Positions 25,985-35,525 of a stretch of DNA of 64,000 bases are shown here, piece after piece. Location: contig JADJSY010000045.1 in NCBI GenBank assembly GCA_016711435.1, positions 1-64,000 of the forward strand. The letters are read 5' to 3'. The position numbers were made by a program, and so were the translations under genes. Under the pieces are notes generated by a model, which saw only the letters and a list, made by a program, of their open reading frames with translations, ran no database searches and was not told the DNA's origin. Positions within the stretch are counted from its first letter, which is position 1. Each line of letters opens with the position of its first letter. Origin of the DNA: Lewinellaceae bacterium (GTDB lineage Bacteria; Bacteroidota; Bacteroidia; Chitinophagales; Saprospiraceae).

Positions 25985-26028
25985 TTCTTTGTAAATGCTT
26001 GATTATCAACACTGATAACTGATAACTA
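25985..26028. repeat. Dispersed ~45-bp repeat, copy A (ACTGATAACTGATAACTA)
   Basis: Shares TTCTTT..AAATGCTT, an ATATC/TTATC block and ACTGATAACYGATAACTA with 37071-37115, with one gap and a few mismatches. Lies 3' of the minus-strand SH3 gene. Related GATAACT/AGTTATC words occur at 13512-13536 and 29103-29117. Confidence 0.7.
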
Positions 26029-26057
26029 CTTATCACATTACACCCTTTCTTTTCATT

Positions 26058-26663
26058 TTATAATAATGTACCCCCTGCGCCGAATACCCAGCCTTCTTTA
26101 CCGGCTTTGGTTCGGATTTTCACCCAGTGATCCGTTACTTTTTCGAGGCCCAGGCTGATTTCTTCCGCTTTTTCACTTTTTTGGTTCAAAAAAGATACCG
26201 GATCATAGAGTTTTAAGGTTTCCAGCACCTCCCCTTTCAAATTGGGTTGTTTGCGCACTTTCAAGCCGTCGATCGTGACATACAGCGTGGAATATTTGAC
26301 CCCGGAAGCAGCCGGCGCGCTGCCCTGTGTTTCATTGCTGATGGTGGGGCGGGCGGGTTTGGTGCCCGGTATGACGACAGGCGAAGCTGTGGTACCGGCC
26401 GGTACCGGCGGCGGGGCGGTGGTGCTTACCGGTTGCTGACCCGGCTGTTGGGTATTGACAGGCGTTTGTACTTGTACCGGTTGCTGCGCAGGCAGACGGA
26501 TCGTATCCCGGCGAACGGGACGGTCTTCCGTGTCCTCGTCGGTCATTTCGTGTACGCGGCGAACAAGGTCGGAGCGACGGGAAGAGCATTTAGATATACC
26601 CCAAAGGACGACGCAACCAAAAAAAACGAGAATAATCAAAGATTCTGCGCGTGGGAATTTCAT
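26058..26663 (-). CDS. Membrane-anchored SH3-domain protein
   Basis: 201 residues: an N-terminal membrane anchor (SLIILVFFGCVVLWGISKC), a proline/glutamine/threonine-rich linker (~50-125), then a bacterial SH3 domain (~130-201: LYVTIDGLKVRKQPNLKGEV ... DHWVKIRTKAGKEGWVFG). Bacterial SH3 domains commonly bind cell-wall peptides, so it may be tethered across the periplasm (inference). Divergent from dprA, whose start lies 88 bases away. Confidence 0.85.
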   Translation of the reverse strand: MKFPRAESLIILVFFGCVVLWGISKCSSRRSDLVRRVHEMTDEDTEDRPVRRDTIRLPAQQPVQVQTPVNTQQPGQQPVSTTAPPPVPAGTTASPVVIPGTKPARPTISNETQGSAPAASGVKYSTLYVTIDGLKVRKQPNLKGEVLETLKLYDPVSFLNQKSEKAEEISLGLEKVTDHWVKIRTKAGKEGWVFGAGGTLL

Positions 26664-26751
26664 GTTTAGGAGTTTGATTTCTTATTTTTACGGGATAAAA
26701 ATACGGGAAAATATCGTCCCTTTAATCATCACGCTTCGTACTCCAGACTTT

Positions 26752-27858
26752 ATGAATGATAATCTGCTATATCAAATAGCCCTGACCCTCGTTCCCCAGG
26801 TGGGAGCGCTCACCGCTAAAAATTTAGTGAGTTACTGTGGCAGCGCGGAAGGCGTTTTCAGGGCTTCGCGCAAGGAACTCCTCAAAATACCCGGTATCGG
26901 GCTGGTTGTGACCAATGCCATATTATCGGCGCCCTCCCTGCATCTTGCTGAACGCGAGCTGGATTTTTTGGAAAAAAACAAGGTCGAAGCCGTTTTTTAT
27001 ACGGACGAACGCTACCCGACCCGCCTGAAACAATGCGCCGACGGCCCTGTTATGCTGTTTTTTAAAGGTTCTTCCTCCCGGCTGCTCAATAGTGAACGCA
27101 TTGTGGCCATTGTGGGTACCCGACAACCCGGCGATTACGGAAAGTATGCCTGCGAAGAAATAATAGAAGGTCTAAAACCGTATAATATACTGATAATAAG
27201 TGGGTTAGCATACGGAATTGACATAACGGCGCACCGAAAATCCAATATGATGGATGTTCCGAATATCGGCGTCCTGGGCCACGGCCTGGGAAGCATTTAT
27301 CCCAGTCAACATCGCAATGTTGCCCTGAAAATGATCGAAAACGGCGGTCTCATCAGTGAATACACGCACGAAGCGAAACCCGACAGGGAACATTTTCCCA
27401 TGCGCAACCGCATCATTGCCGGCATGTGTGATGCCTTGGTGGTCGTGGAAACAGCCGCGTCCGGCGGTTCCATGATTTCGGCCCAGTTGGCTGTCGACTA
27501 TGGGCGCGATCTTTTTGCCGTGCCCGGACGCATCAATGACCCTAAAAGTGTCGGCTGCAACTACCTGATTCAGAACAACAGCGCCAGACTGACCGTTTCC
27601 GCAGCAGACATCGCCGAATCCATGCGTTGGGAGGAAAATGGTAAAAACCCCATCAGGCAGACGCAATTGCTGCTCGATTTATCGGCAGAAGAAGAGGGTT
27701 TGCTGCAACATATCCGGCAACAACCGGAAATAGCCATTGACCAGCTGTCCGTTTTGTCCCGGATGCTGCCGGGCGAACTGGCTTCGACCCTGCTCGGGCT
27801 TGAATTCAAGGGCGCCATTCGCACCCTGCCCGGCAAACGCTACATTGTATCGGGATAA
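26752..27858 (+). CDS. dprA: DNA-processing protein DprA
   Basis: 368 residues from the ATG at 26752 (MNDNLLYQIALTLVPQVGAL), the normal beginning of the N-terminal SAM-like domain. The Rossmann-fold core shows VGTRQPGDYGK, ISGLAYGIDITAHR, GHGLGSIYPSQHR, FPMRNRIIAGM and SGGSMISAQLAVDYGRDLFA. A C-terminal winged helix (~300-368) follows. DprA binds incoming single-stranded DNA and loads RecA during natural transformation. No other competence genes are nearby. It converges on the DUF1501 gene with only 5 bases between stops. Confidence 0.96.
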   Translation: MNDNLLYQIALTLVPQVGALTAKNLVSYCGSAEGVFRASRKELLKIPGIGLVVTNAILSAPSLHLAERELDFLEKNKVEAVFYTDERYPTRLKQCADGPVMLFFKGSSSRLLNSERIVAIVGTRQPGDYGKYACEEIIEGLKPYNILIISGLAYGIDITAHRKSNMMDVPNIGVLGHGLGSIYPSQHRNVALKMIENGGLISEYTHEAKPDREHFPMRNRIIAGMCDALVVVETAASGGSMISAQLAVDYGRDLFAVPGRINDPKSVGCNYLIQNNSARLTVSAADIAESMRWEENGKNPIRQTQLLLDLSAEEEGLLQHIRQQPEIAIDQLSVLSRMLPGELASTLLGLEFKGAIRTLPGKRYIVSG

Positions 27859-27863
27859 AACTT

Positions 27864-29060
27864 TTACACAAACTGCAGGGGATCAAACTTCCTGCCCAGT
27901 ATTTTTTCCGCATCCGCCTGTAGCCAATGGTCCAGCAGGGTGGCGTACACCTGCCTGAAATCGACCTGATATTTTAAATCGCCCGCATCCAGGTCCAGCA
28001 GATCGGGAAGCGGGTTCAGCAAACCCTTTTCGCGCAACCCGCCGCCCAGCAAGATCATATTGTTGGCCGTTCCGTGATCGGTACCTCCGGAAGCATTTTG
28101 CGAAACGCGCCGGCCAAACTCCGAAAAAGTGGCGACCAGTACGTCTTCCCATTTGCCATTTGATTTCAGTTCTTTGATAAATGCAGCCAGTGCATCGTTA
28201 ATTTCCTGAAAAAGCCGCTTTTGCTGGCCTTCCTGGTTGATATGGGTATCAAAACTGCCCAGCGACACGTAATAAACGGTGGTGTCTGTATCCGCCAGGA
28301 TTAGCGAGGCGATCGTTTTCAGTTGTTTTCCTAAGCCGGTTGCGGGGTAGGCCGCCGTTGCCGGTTTTCGCCGGCTTTGCTGATAAATATAATCCGCAGA
28401 AGAAAGCGTCTCGGCCATTGTTTTATACAGATAGGCGACGGGCGTGTCTTCATGTTTTTCAGGACTGTGTGCGGCGGCGTAATCAACGAAGTATTGGCCG
28501 CGGGCGCTTTCAAACAGGCGCTTAGGGTCTTGCAGCGCCAAACCCTTGCTCTGTATGCCCTTGAGTGCCAGGCTCAGCGTATCGTCTATCTCCAGGGCAG
28601 CGGAGGGCCTGCCTGCGCATTGTGCATCTAAGTAGCGGCCAATCCAGCCTGTTTGCCAATATTCGGATGCTGCGCTGGCCGATTGCCAGATGTCCATACT
28701 TCTGAAATGCGAACGGTCGGGATTTGGATAACCCACACTGTTTAACACGGCCATTTCACCCGCATCGTATGCTTCCTTCAGGGCTGTCAGCGTCGGGTGC
28801 AGGCCGGCCTCCGTGCCCAGCGAAAGCGATGTTTCACGTGGAACAGCGATGCGCCGGCGTTCTTTGTAATAAATATCGTTGCGCACCGGAATAACGGTGT
28901 TCAGGCCGTCGTTGCCGCCGTTCAACTGCAACATAACCAGCACTTTACCTTTGGGGGCCAGCACTTGCCTGCCTTCCACTGCTTTTAAAAATTTGGGCAG
29001 TAACAGCGAGGCGGTAGCCAATGATCCCGTTTTTAGAAAATCCCTTCTTTTGATTAGCAT
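27864..29060 (-). CDS. DUF1501 family protein, Tat-type signal
   Basis: 398 residues. The N-terminus KRRDFLKTGSLATASLLLPKF is a twin-arginine-like signal, so it is exported folded. The DUF1501 signatures are VMLQLNGGNDGLNTVIP, YPNPDRSHFRSMDIWQSA and VATFSEFGRRVSQNASGGTDH. The fold is related to alkaline phosphatases/sulfatases, but no activity is firmly known. It forms a two-gene unit with the DUF1800 gene upstream, a pairing common in Bacteroidota and Planctomycetota. A parS-like site is embedded at 28830. Confidence 0.93.
   Translation of the reverse strand: MLIKRRDFLKTGSLATASLLLPKFLKAVEGRQVLAPKGKVLVMLQLNGGNDGLNTVIPVRNDIYYKERRRIAVPRETSLSLGTEAGLHPTLTALKEAYDAGEMAVLNSVGYPNPDRSHFRSMDIWQSASAASEYWQTGWIGRYLDAQCAGRPSAALEIDDTLSLALKGIQSKGLALQDPKRLFESARGQYFVDYAAAHSPEKHEDTPVAYLYKTMAETLSSADYIYQQSRRKPATAAYPATGLGKQLKTIASLILADTDTTVYYVSLGSFDTHINQEGQQKRLFQEINDALAAFIKELKSNGKWEDVLVATFSEFGRRVSQNASGGTDHGTANNMILLGGGLREKGLLNPLPDLLDLDAGDLKYQVDFRQVYATLLDHWLQADAEKILGRKFDPLQFV
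28830..28845. other. parS-like ParB-binding site 1
   Basis: TGTTTCACGTGGAACA matches all 14 fixed positions of the parS consensus TGTTNCACGTGNAACA. Located inside the DUF1501 coding sequence. Confidence 0.85.
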
Positions 29061-29111
29061 ATTGTACGGTTTGATGGTTTGATAGTTTGAAAAGGTTTGA
29101 GGGGTTATCAG

Positions 29112-30578
29112 TTAACACAATTGATATTCAGGCGTGGCCATGAGCCGGATCATAGCCGTTTTGATCAAACGCTCCTGGCTGCTGTGATCCGTATATTTTT
29201 CAAGGACGGCGGCAGGAGGTCTGGCATCTGTCTGCCACAGGTATTGCGCCAGGCTTGGGATCAGATCGCTGCTGCGCACCGCTGAAAACTGTTTCAGGAC
29301 TGGTTGCCAGTCGATATCGGCAGCCAGCATGCGCGCCTGATTCATACTTTTTACACCCATTTGCTGATCGTCGTCGTCTTTTGATTGCACGTCCAGGTCG
29401 CCGCGATCGACGATCAATTGTGGAATACGCATCCGAAGCATCAGCGAACTGCTGTCAATCCAGGCTTTTCCGCCGGGCCATCCCGCTACGTTGGGTGGGT
29501 AAAAAAGAACCTGATCCAGCACACGTTGCAGTTTTAACTGTACCTCAGGGTCCTCCAGTTCGAGGGGCAACACCCGGCGAATGCCCACCCAGTACTCTAC
29601 GGGCGATTTGATGCGATTGCCCGTATTTTCAGGCGCATAAAACCAGTCGCTGCGAACGATATCATCGAGCAGGCGCATAATCTGATAACCGGATTCGTAA
29701 AAACGATTGGCAAGCCAGGAAATTCGTTCTTCCGGTACAAGCGTATCGTTTACCAGAAAACGGTACATTTTTCTGGTAATAAACTGCGCTGTTTCCCGGT
29801 TTTCGAGCAAAATGTCCAGCACATCATCTCCATCGAAATTTCCGGACTTGCCCAGGAGGGTTTTTATTCCTTTATCGTGGTCGTTGGGGCGAAAAACAAA
29901 ATCGCCGTTCAGCCTGAAACTCCAGCCCGTAAAAGCGCGGGCTGCTTCTTTTATATCCGTTTCCGTGTAATGGCCGCGCCCCATCGTGAAGAGTTCCATT
30001 ACTTCCCGGGCAAAGTTTTCATTGGGATGCTGCTTTTTATTTTGCTGGTTATTCAAAAATGCGATCATGGCAGCGCTTTTTGAAACAGCGCGTAGCAAAT
30101 CGCCGAAATTGCCCAGCGCATTTTCCCGTATGATGTGCAGGAGTTGCTGCTGATACAGGATATTGATATTGCGGCTTGCAAAGTGGCCATGCCAGAAGAG
30201 GGCCATTTTTTCCCTTAACTGCGCTTTGGAATTTGTCATTTCCTCCAGCCACAACAGGTTCAGGCTGCGCAGGTCATCGCGGCTTTGCTCGCGCAAACGT
30301 TTTTTATCCGCCTGATCGAGTTCCCGGCGCTCCATTTTACCCAATTCGCCAATTCCCATCAGCAATCCTTTAACAGCGCTGTCGGCAATGTCAAAGTATT
30401 CCGGTTTTGTTGCGGCATCATCTTTCATCTTCGGCCACCAACTGGTTTCAGGAAGCGAAACCCACTTGTCCCAACTTTTGGTGCGCGGCCCGAATCCGAG
30501 CCGCCAGAACAAGTGCTTCAGTTTTTGCATCTTTTTCTCCATTTTTTTGTTTTGTAATTCCTTTGTGGATACTGGCAT
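29112..30578 (-). CDS. DUF1800 family protein
   Basis: 488 residues from the ATG at 30578; the ATG at 30542 is an equally plausible start because it follows an A-rich tract. Recognised by HLFWRLGFGP at the N-terminus, MALFWHGHFASRN, NENFAREVMELFTMGRGHYT, EAARAFTGWSF and VLFYPPNVAGWPGGKAWID. Function unknown; these proteins nearly always neighbour DUF1501, with which it shares the strand here 51 bases apart. That short gap contains the words GTTTGATGGTTTGATAG, the same text as the arms of the inverted repeat at 41053. Confidence 0.92.
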   Translation of the reverse strand: MPVSTKELQNKKMEKKMQKLKHLFWRLGFGPRTKSWDKWVSLPETSWWPKMKDDAATKPEYFDIADSAVKGLLMGIGELGKMERRELDQADKKRLREQSRDDLRSLNLLWLEEMTNSKAQLREKMALFWHGHFASRNINILYQQQLLHIIRENALGNFGDLLRAVSKSAAMIAFLNNQQNKKQHPNENFAREVMELFTMGRGHYTETDIKEAARAFTGWSFRLNGDFVFRPNDHDKGIKTLLGKSGNFDGDDVLDILLENRETAQFITRKMYRFLVNDTLVPEERISWLANRFYESGYQIMRLLDDIVRSDWFYAPENTGNRIKSPVEYWVGIRRVLPLELEDPEVQLKLQRVLDQVLFYPPNVAGWPGGKAWIDSSSLMLRMRIPQLIVDRGDLDVQSKDDDDQQMGVKSMNQARMLAADIDWQPVLKQFSAVRSSDLIPSLAQYLWQTDARPPAAVLEKYTDHSSQERLIKTAMIRLMATPEYQLC

Positions 30579-31060
30579 TACCTTGTAGAGAAGACGGATG
30601 AAAAAACAAGGAGTTTAATCCCTTAACAAATGTTTAATCTCTTTTCACTTCAGGCATCCTGCATCAGCGTCCGATTTGAAAAATTCAGGTGGTTTAGTGG
30701 CTTCGCTTTCAAGCTGTTGTGCTGATTTTTTATTCAAAACCACCCTGCCCCCGGCATATTTTGATAATTTTAATTTTTTTTGAGATGAAACGCCTGTTCT
30801 CAAATGTTAAACTTGTGACTTTTTGACCAAAAAACGTCTGAAACCTACCTTTTTCTGACGAAACAGGAACTTTTTTTGCGCTACCCCTTGCGCGGAGTAT
30901 TAACAAAATCTTAAATTGCAGCTTCTTAACAGACAAAAGCCTGTTTAACGGCCTTTTTTGTAAAGTTTAATCCCGAGTGGTTTCCGAATTTTCGGTCAAC
31001 CGAGCCTGGTAAATTGATTGTTACGGTATCATCATTAACCCATTACCGATTCTGAAATCT
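30579..31060. other. 482-base gap, no convincing gene
   Basis: AT-rich. A 68-codon minus-strand ORF here has no recognisable domain and overlaps the likely regulatory region. A weak dyad (GGTGGTTT at 30688 with AAACCACC near 30737) is visible. The promoter of the anti-sigma ATPase should lie at the right end, but I cannot place a clear TAnnTTTG. Confidence 0.4.
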
Positions 31061-31507
31061 ATGCAGTCAACAACCGGATTTGATAACAAAAATTTGAGAA
31101 TGAGCGACTTACACACGAATCTTACCCTTACGTCCGATCCCCAAAGTGTATCCAGAGTCGAACCATTTGTACATGATGTAGCGACGCGTTATAAACTTTC
31201 ATCTTGTACACAAGGTAATATCCTTGTTAGTCTTACAGAAGCAGTTACAAATGCTATTTTGCATGGTAACGGTGGCGATTGCTCCAAAACAGTTTGTATT
31301 TCACTTCGTCACAAAAAAGATTCTCTTTCTATTCGTGTATCAGATGAAGGCCCCGGATTTGATCCGCACGGCGTACCCGATCCAACCAATATCGAATATT
31401 TGGATAAATGCGGTGGTCGTGGACTTTTCCTGATGCGCAACCTGAGTGATGAATGTCGTTTTACCTGTGGGGGCCGTACTGTAGAAATGCGTTTTAAATT
31501 GGATTAA
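31061..31507 (+). CDS. Anti-sigma-factor type ATPase (RsbW/SpoIIAB-like HATPase)
   Basis: 148 residues, or 135 from the second ATG at 31100 (MSDLHTNLTL). A GHKL ATPase fold: N box LTEAVTNAILHGN, G1 box SDEGPGFDP, G2 box GGRGLFLMRNL. In this family the ATPase is a serine kinase that binds either a sigma factor or its STAS-domain antagonist; in Bacteroidota the partners often include PP2C phosphatases. Neither is adjacent, so its target is unknown. It is the first gene of a rightward run but ends in its own terminator. Confidence 0.88.
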   Translation: MQSTTGFDNKNLRMSDLHTNLTLTSDPQSVSRVEPFVHDVATRYKLSSCTQGNILVSLTEAVTNAILHGNGGDCSKTVCISLRHKKDSLSIRVSDEGPGFDPHGVPDPTNIEYLDKCGGRGLFLMRNLSDECRFTCGGRTVEMRFKLD

Positions 31508-31595
31508 AACATTGCGTTTTTTACCCGAAAAATCTATCTGAAAGTAATTGTACTCTTTTGAGTACAGCAGATAATTACTATATTTTCAATAAGGC

Positions 31596-31649
31596 ATGAG
31601 CTATCACACCTCGTTTCAAACGAGTCATCGTGATAGCTCATATTTTTTT
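31596..31649 (+). terminator. Terminator after the anti-sigma ATPase
   Basis: 12-bp perfect stem ATGAGCTATCAC (31596-31607) with 31630-31641, enclosing a second hairpin (CTCGTTT/AAACGAG), followed by seven T's. Confidence 0.9.
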
Positions 31650-31699
31650 CAAGCTAAACTACAAATATTACCGGGGCGTTGCTCCTATGATAACTACTT

Positions 31700-32161
31700 A
31701 TGATGGATTTTCCAGAATTTCCCCTTGATGAAGATATGCCTGAAAATGTCATTCTATTTCATTTTGAGGATGTCACTTTTGATATACCAGCCGAAAGCGC
31801 ACTTAAAAACTGGTTATGCTCGGTTGCTGAAAAAGAAGAAAAACCGTTTTATGAGGTGAATTATATTTTTTGCTCGGACGAGTATTTGCGCAAGATCAAC
31901 GTTGAATACCTGGACCATGATTATTATACCGATATTATCACATTTCCCTACGACGACTCGGCTGTACATGGAGATATGTTTATCAGCAGCGAACGGGTGA
32001 CAGAGAATGCTGCAACGAATGGCGTTTCATTTTACCAGGAATTGTACCGGGTGATGGTGCACGGCGTTTTGCACATGATTGGTTACGGAGATAAAACGCC
32101 GGCAGAAGAAGAGAGCATGCGGCAGAAAGAAAACCATTATTTGAATTTGTATTCGAGATGA
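31700..32161 (+). CDS. ybeY: Endoribonuclease YbeY (rRNA maturation)
   Basis: 153 residues (or 152 from the second ATG). The metal site is VMVHGVLHMIGYGDKTPAEE; compared with the canonical HGxLHLxGYDH the third histidine is Asp here, a variation I believe is usual in this phylum. The upstream IITFPYDDSAVHGDMFISSE block matches the TDVLSFP..LGDIVI region. YbeY acts in 16S rRNA 3'-end processing and ribosome quality control. Its stop overlaps the next gene's start (ATGA), so the two are translationally coupled. Confidence 0.93.
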   Translation: MMDFPEFPLDEDMPENVILFHFEDVTFDIPAESALKNWLCSVAEKEEKPFYEVNYIFCSDEYLRKINVEYLDHDYYTDIITFPYDDSAVHGDMFISSERVTENAATNGVSFYQELYRVMVHGVLHMIGYGDKTPAEEESMRQKENHYLNLYSR

Positions 32162-33790
32162 TTCGTATTTTTTATCCAGTACTTATTTTGTTTTTATCGG
32201 CGCATGGGAAAAGTCTGGCGCAAACTTTTCGTCTTGAAAAATTGCCGGATTTTATCAACTCCACGTATGATGAAATTTCTCCGGTGCCCGGCAGAGATGG
32301 GAAATCGCTTTATTTCACCCGCATCGGATACCCCGAATTTGATCGCACCCTGCTCATCGATTCGGCAGACCAGGCGAAACAACTTTCGACCCCCGCTTAT
32401 ATCCAGTTGCTTTCGGAGGTTTTTACGGAAATCAATGGCAAAGCCGTGTATGATCCCGTGCGCTCTGTTTTCAACCAGGATATCTGGATGGCCACGGGAG
32501 ACTCTGTTGGACAATTCAACAGGGTGATACATCCCGGTTTTCCTCTCAACAACGCCCTGCCCAATAGTCTGGTTGCGATCACGCCCAATCCGGGCACTTT
32601 CTATGTCATCAATCAATTTCCTTCCCGGGGCGGCCTGAATAAAGGTTTTTCCGTTGTTCAAAAAAAGTCGGATCAGGCAGATGACTGGACGACACCGCAG
32701 CCCGTAGAAATCAAGGACTACTACACGATCACATCAGATGTAAGCCTTACCATGAGTTTTGACGGCAAAATATTGATCTTGTCTGCTACCAGGTTTGACT
32801 CGAAAGACATGGATTTGTATGTGTGTTTCAGAGAGGGCGCACACCAATGGAGCAGCCCGCAACACCTGGGCTACCTGGTGAATTCGCCCGCAGGGAAACA
32901 ACACCTTTCTTGTCGGAAGATAATGTGACGTTATTTTTTCTCTTCCAACCGTGGAGAAAGTTCCGGGGGCAATGATATTTTTATGTGCAAACGCCTCGAT
33001 GACAGTTGGACGAACTGGTCCAATCCGGTGCGATTAGTGGAGCCGATCAACTCAACCTCGGACGACAGTCAGCCGTATTTTAATATGACTTCGGGTCACC
33101 TCTATTTTTCTTCCCGCCGGGGAGGCAACAGCGATATATACCGGGTGCAGATTGCCCCGCCGCAGCCGACAGAGATCATAATAATCGGTCGGGTGCTAAA
33201 TCGAAAAACAGGCGATTTAATGCAAAATGTTAGTGTCCGCTACGGTGCTATGGAAAAACGAACTACCCGCAACGATCACATCTGCCAACGGGGCCTTCCG
33301 ACTTAAAATGCCGAAGGGGGTTCCTTTTGTGCTAACTCCGGCAAAACCATCTTATTGGGGTGAGACCGACACCCTGTTTCTTCGCCGCGATCATTATTAT
33401 TTCCAGGAGCACTACATTGATTTATACCTCGACCCTGCCGAAGTCAATACGCGTATTCCATTGGAGGCCATCTTTTTTCAGCAATCCAAAGCGATCATTT
33501 TAGAAAGCTCTTATCCTGAATTGAATCGCCTGTTTACCGTTCTGACAGATAATCCCAATCTTCAAATCCGTATTGAAGGTCATACGGACAACATAGGTAA
33601 AGCGGAAGATTTGTTCCGATTATCGGAGGAAAGGGCTGCTGCAATCCGGGACTTTTTAATACAGAAAGGTATTGCGGCCCATCGCCTGGACATTGTAGGT
33701 CATGGCCCAAAGTACCCGCTGACAGACAACAGCAGCGATGCCCAGCGCCAGAAGAACAGGCGCGTGGAAATTGTGATTACCAAAATATAG
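32158..33790 (+). pseudogene. PD40-repeat / OmpA-domain outer-membrane protein, frameshifted
   Basis: Starts MIRIFYPVLILFLSAHGKSLA (signal peptide), overlapping ybeY by 4 bases. Three frames together give one protein of ~540 residues: TolB-like PD40 beta-propeller repeats (VPGRDGKSLYFTR, LYFSSRRGGNSDIYRV), a short carboxypeptidase-like region, and a C-terminal OmpA domain (IRIEGHTDNIGKAEDLFRLS, GHGPKYPL, QKNRRVEI). Breaks: one G short near 32892 (GGGAAA), one T too many near 32935 (T6), which restores the original frame, and one A too many near 33250 (A5). All three are homopolymer changes. Either recent decay or read error; if corrected it is a normal peptidoglycan-associated sensor or scaffold, often tied to T9SS (PorE-like). 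Confidence 0.85.
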
Positions 33791-33953
33791 TAAATAGGTG
33801 TGCAAAATTAGTGAAGACAAAATCTTTTGAGACTCATTGATACACTTTGCTTTTTGCCTTTTGCAATTTTGCCCTTTGCTTACAACTTTCCCGCACCATA
33901 TATTTCCGACTTGACCACTCAACACTATTTCGCAACACAAACGGATACAACAA

Positions 33954-35255
33954 ATGCAGTTTTACAGCACCAACAACCCTACCCTGCGCGCAAGTCTGAA
34001 AGAGGCAATTTTCAAAGGTTTGCCCGAAGACAAGGGGCTTTTCATGCCTGTTGAAATCCCCAGACTGTCGGATCATTTTCTCCAGCATCTGACTGATTAT
34101 TCCTTTCAGGAGATTGCTTTTGAAATCACCCGAAACTTGCTGCACCAGGATATTCCTGAAAAAGAGATACGTCGCATTGTGGAAACGGCTATCGACTTTC
34201 CGGCGCCGGCCGTTAAATTGGACGACGATACCTATATCCTTGAATTATTCCACGGTCCATCTTTGGCATTCAAAGATTTCGGCGCCCGGTTCATGGCTCA
34301 GACAATGGCCTATTTCAACCAACATGAGGAAAAGGAATTGGTCATTTTAGTGGCCACCTCGGGAGATACCGGCGGCGCTGTAGCAGCAGGTTTTTACAAA
34401 ACACCCGGCATTCAGGTGGTCATATTGTATCCCTCAGGAAAAGTCAGTCCGCTACAGGAAAAACAACTCACGGCCCTTGGGCACAATATCACCGCCCTGG
34501 AAGTGGACGGCACCTTTGACGACTGCCAGGCATTGGTTAAAAAGGCGTTCACAGACAAGGAAGTAAACGAACCGATCCGTTTAAGTTCTGCCAACAGTAT
34601 CAATATTGCCCGTCTGATCCCGCAGTCCTTCTACTATTTTGAAGCCTTCAAACAGGTGACCGGACAGGGCAAACCGGTGGTTTTTTCTATCCCTTCCGGC
34701 AACTTCGGCAACCTGACCGCAGGACTGATGGCTCAAAAAATGGGGTTACCGATAGAACATTTCATTGCTGCTACCAACGCAAACGACGTAGTTCCCGAGT
34801 ATCTGACAAGTGGAGCCTTTACTCCGCGGCCTTCCCAACGAACACTTTCCAATGCAATGGATGTGGGTGCGCCATCTAATTTTGCCCGAATGCTTGATCT
34901 GTATTGTTCCACGTGGAACAATATGCGCCACGACATCAGCGGTTTTGGTTTTTCAGACACCGAGACAAAACAAGCCATGCGGGAAATAAAGCAGCGATAC
35001 AACTACATCATTGATCCGCATGGCGCAGTCGGATACCTTGCACTTCGCAAATACCAGGAAACACACCCCGGGCATTTGGGCGTCGTGCTGGAAACGGCCC
35101 ACCCTTCCAAGTTTATTGAAGACGTAGAATCCATACTGGAACAACCAATTGAAGTACCTGAACGTTTACAAGTGCTGAGTAACGCTGAAAAACATTCGGT
35201 TCGCATGAGTACAAATTATGCAGACTTTAAGTCGTGGCTGCTTGAACGTTTTTAA
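33954..35255 (+). CDS. thrC: Threonine synthase
   Basis: 433 residues, full length. PLP-dependent fold type II; the Schiff-base lysine is in HGPSLAFKDFGARF, with the phosphate-binding SGDTGGA and later PSGNFGN motifs. It converts O-phosphohomoserine to threonine. Homoserine kinase and aspartokinase, often adjacent in other bacteria, are not in the window. A parS-like site is embedded at 34905, and another begins one base after the stop codon. Confidence 0.96.
   Translation: MQFYSTNNPTLRASLKEAIFKGLPEDKGLFMPVEIPRLSDHFLQHLTDYSFQEIAFEITRNLLHQDIPEKEIRRIVETAIDFPAPAVKLDDDTYILELFHGPSLAFKDFGARFMAQTMAYFNQHEEKELVILVATSGDTGGAVAAGFYKTPGIQVVILYPSGKVSPLQEKQLTALGHNITALEVDGTFDDCQALVKKAFTDKEVNEPIRLSSANSINIARLIPQSFYYFEAFKQVTGQGKPVVFSIPSGNFGNLTAGLMAQKMGLPIEHFIAATNANDVVPEYLTSGAFTPRPSQRTLSNAMDVGAPSNFARMLDLYCSTWNNMRHDISGFGFSDTETKQAMREIKQRYNYIIDPHGAVGYLALRKYQETHPGHLGVVLETAHPSKFIEDVESILEQPIEVPERLQVLSNAEKHSVRMSTNYADFKSWLLERF
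34905..34920. other. parS-like ParB-binding site 2
   Basis: TGTTCCACGTGGAACA, a perfect 16-bp palindrome matching TGTTNCACGTGNAACA, within thrC. Confidence 0.9.
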
Positions 35256-35271
35256 TGTTCCACGTGGAACA
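35256..35271. other. parS-like ParB-binding site 3
   Basis: TGTTCCACGTGGAACA again, identical to site 2, starting directly after the thrC stop codon and 351 bases from site 2. Confidence 0.9.
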
Positions 35272-35345
35272 TTGAAAACGTTAAAACTGTCAAACATGCT
35301 CCTTGGGTGTATTTTAAATTATCGCTTGACATCGCTCGATGCTTG

Positions 35346-35375
35346 TTGACGGGGCGACTTGAAGTCACCCGTCAA
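35346..35375. repeat. Hairpin between thrC and lpd
   Basis: TTGACGGG...CCCGTCAA (8 bp) enclosing GACTT/AAGTC. A second small stem, GCCTT/AAGGC, lies near 35414-35427. Neither has a strong T-run. Confidence 0.6.
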
Positions 35376-35447
35376 TATACCGCAACGACAACTTGAAATA
35401 CATGGATAAAAAAGCCTTCTTTCAAGGCACCAAGGCGAGCCATGTCT

Positions 35448-35455
35448 TACTTTTG
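35448..35455 (+). promoter_or_regulatory. -7 element (TACTTTTG) for lpd
   Basis: TACTTTTG 70 bases before the lpd ATG. No -33 TTG at the usual spacing. Confidence 0.4.
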
Positions 35456-35525
35456 CAATCTCATTGACATTTATATTCTCTGATTTCCTTTTGAAATTCC
35501 ACCCTTTACTTAATATAAATCATCC

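Noticed and set aside
26455..26751. N-terminal extension of dprA by about 99 codons
   Set aside because: The extension is antisense to the SH3-domain gene and precedes the conserved DprA start; the ATG at 26752 is the better start.
30730..30936. 68-codon minus-strand ORF in the gap before the anti-sigma ATPase
   Set aside because: No recognisable domain, lies in AT-rich probable promoter sequence, and begins with no supporting context.
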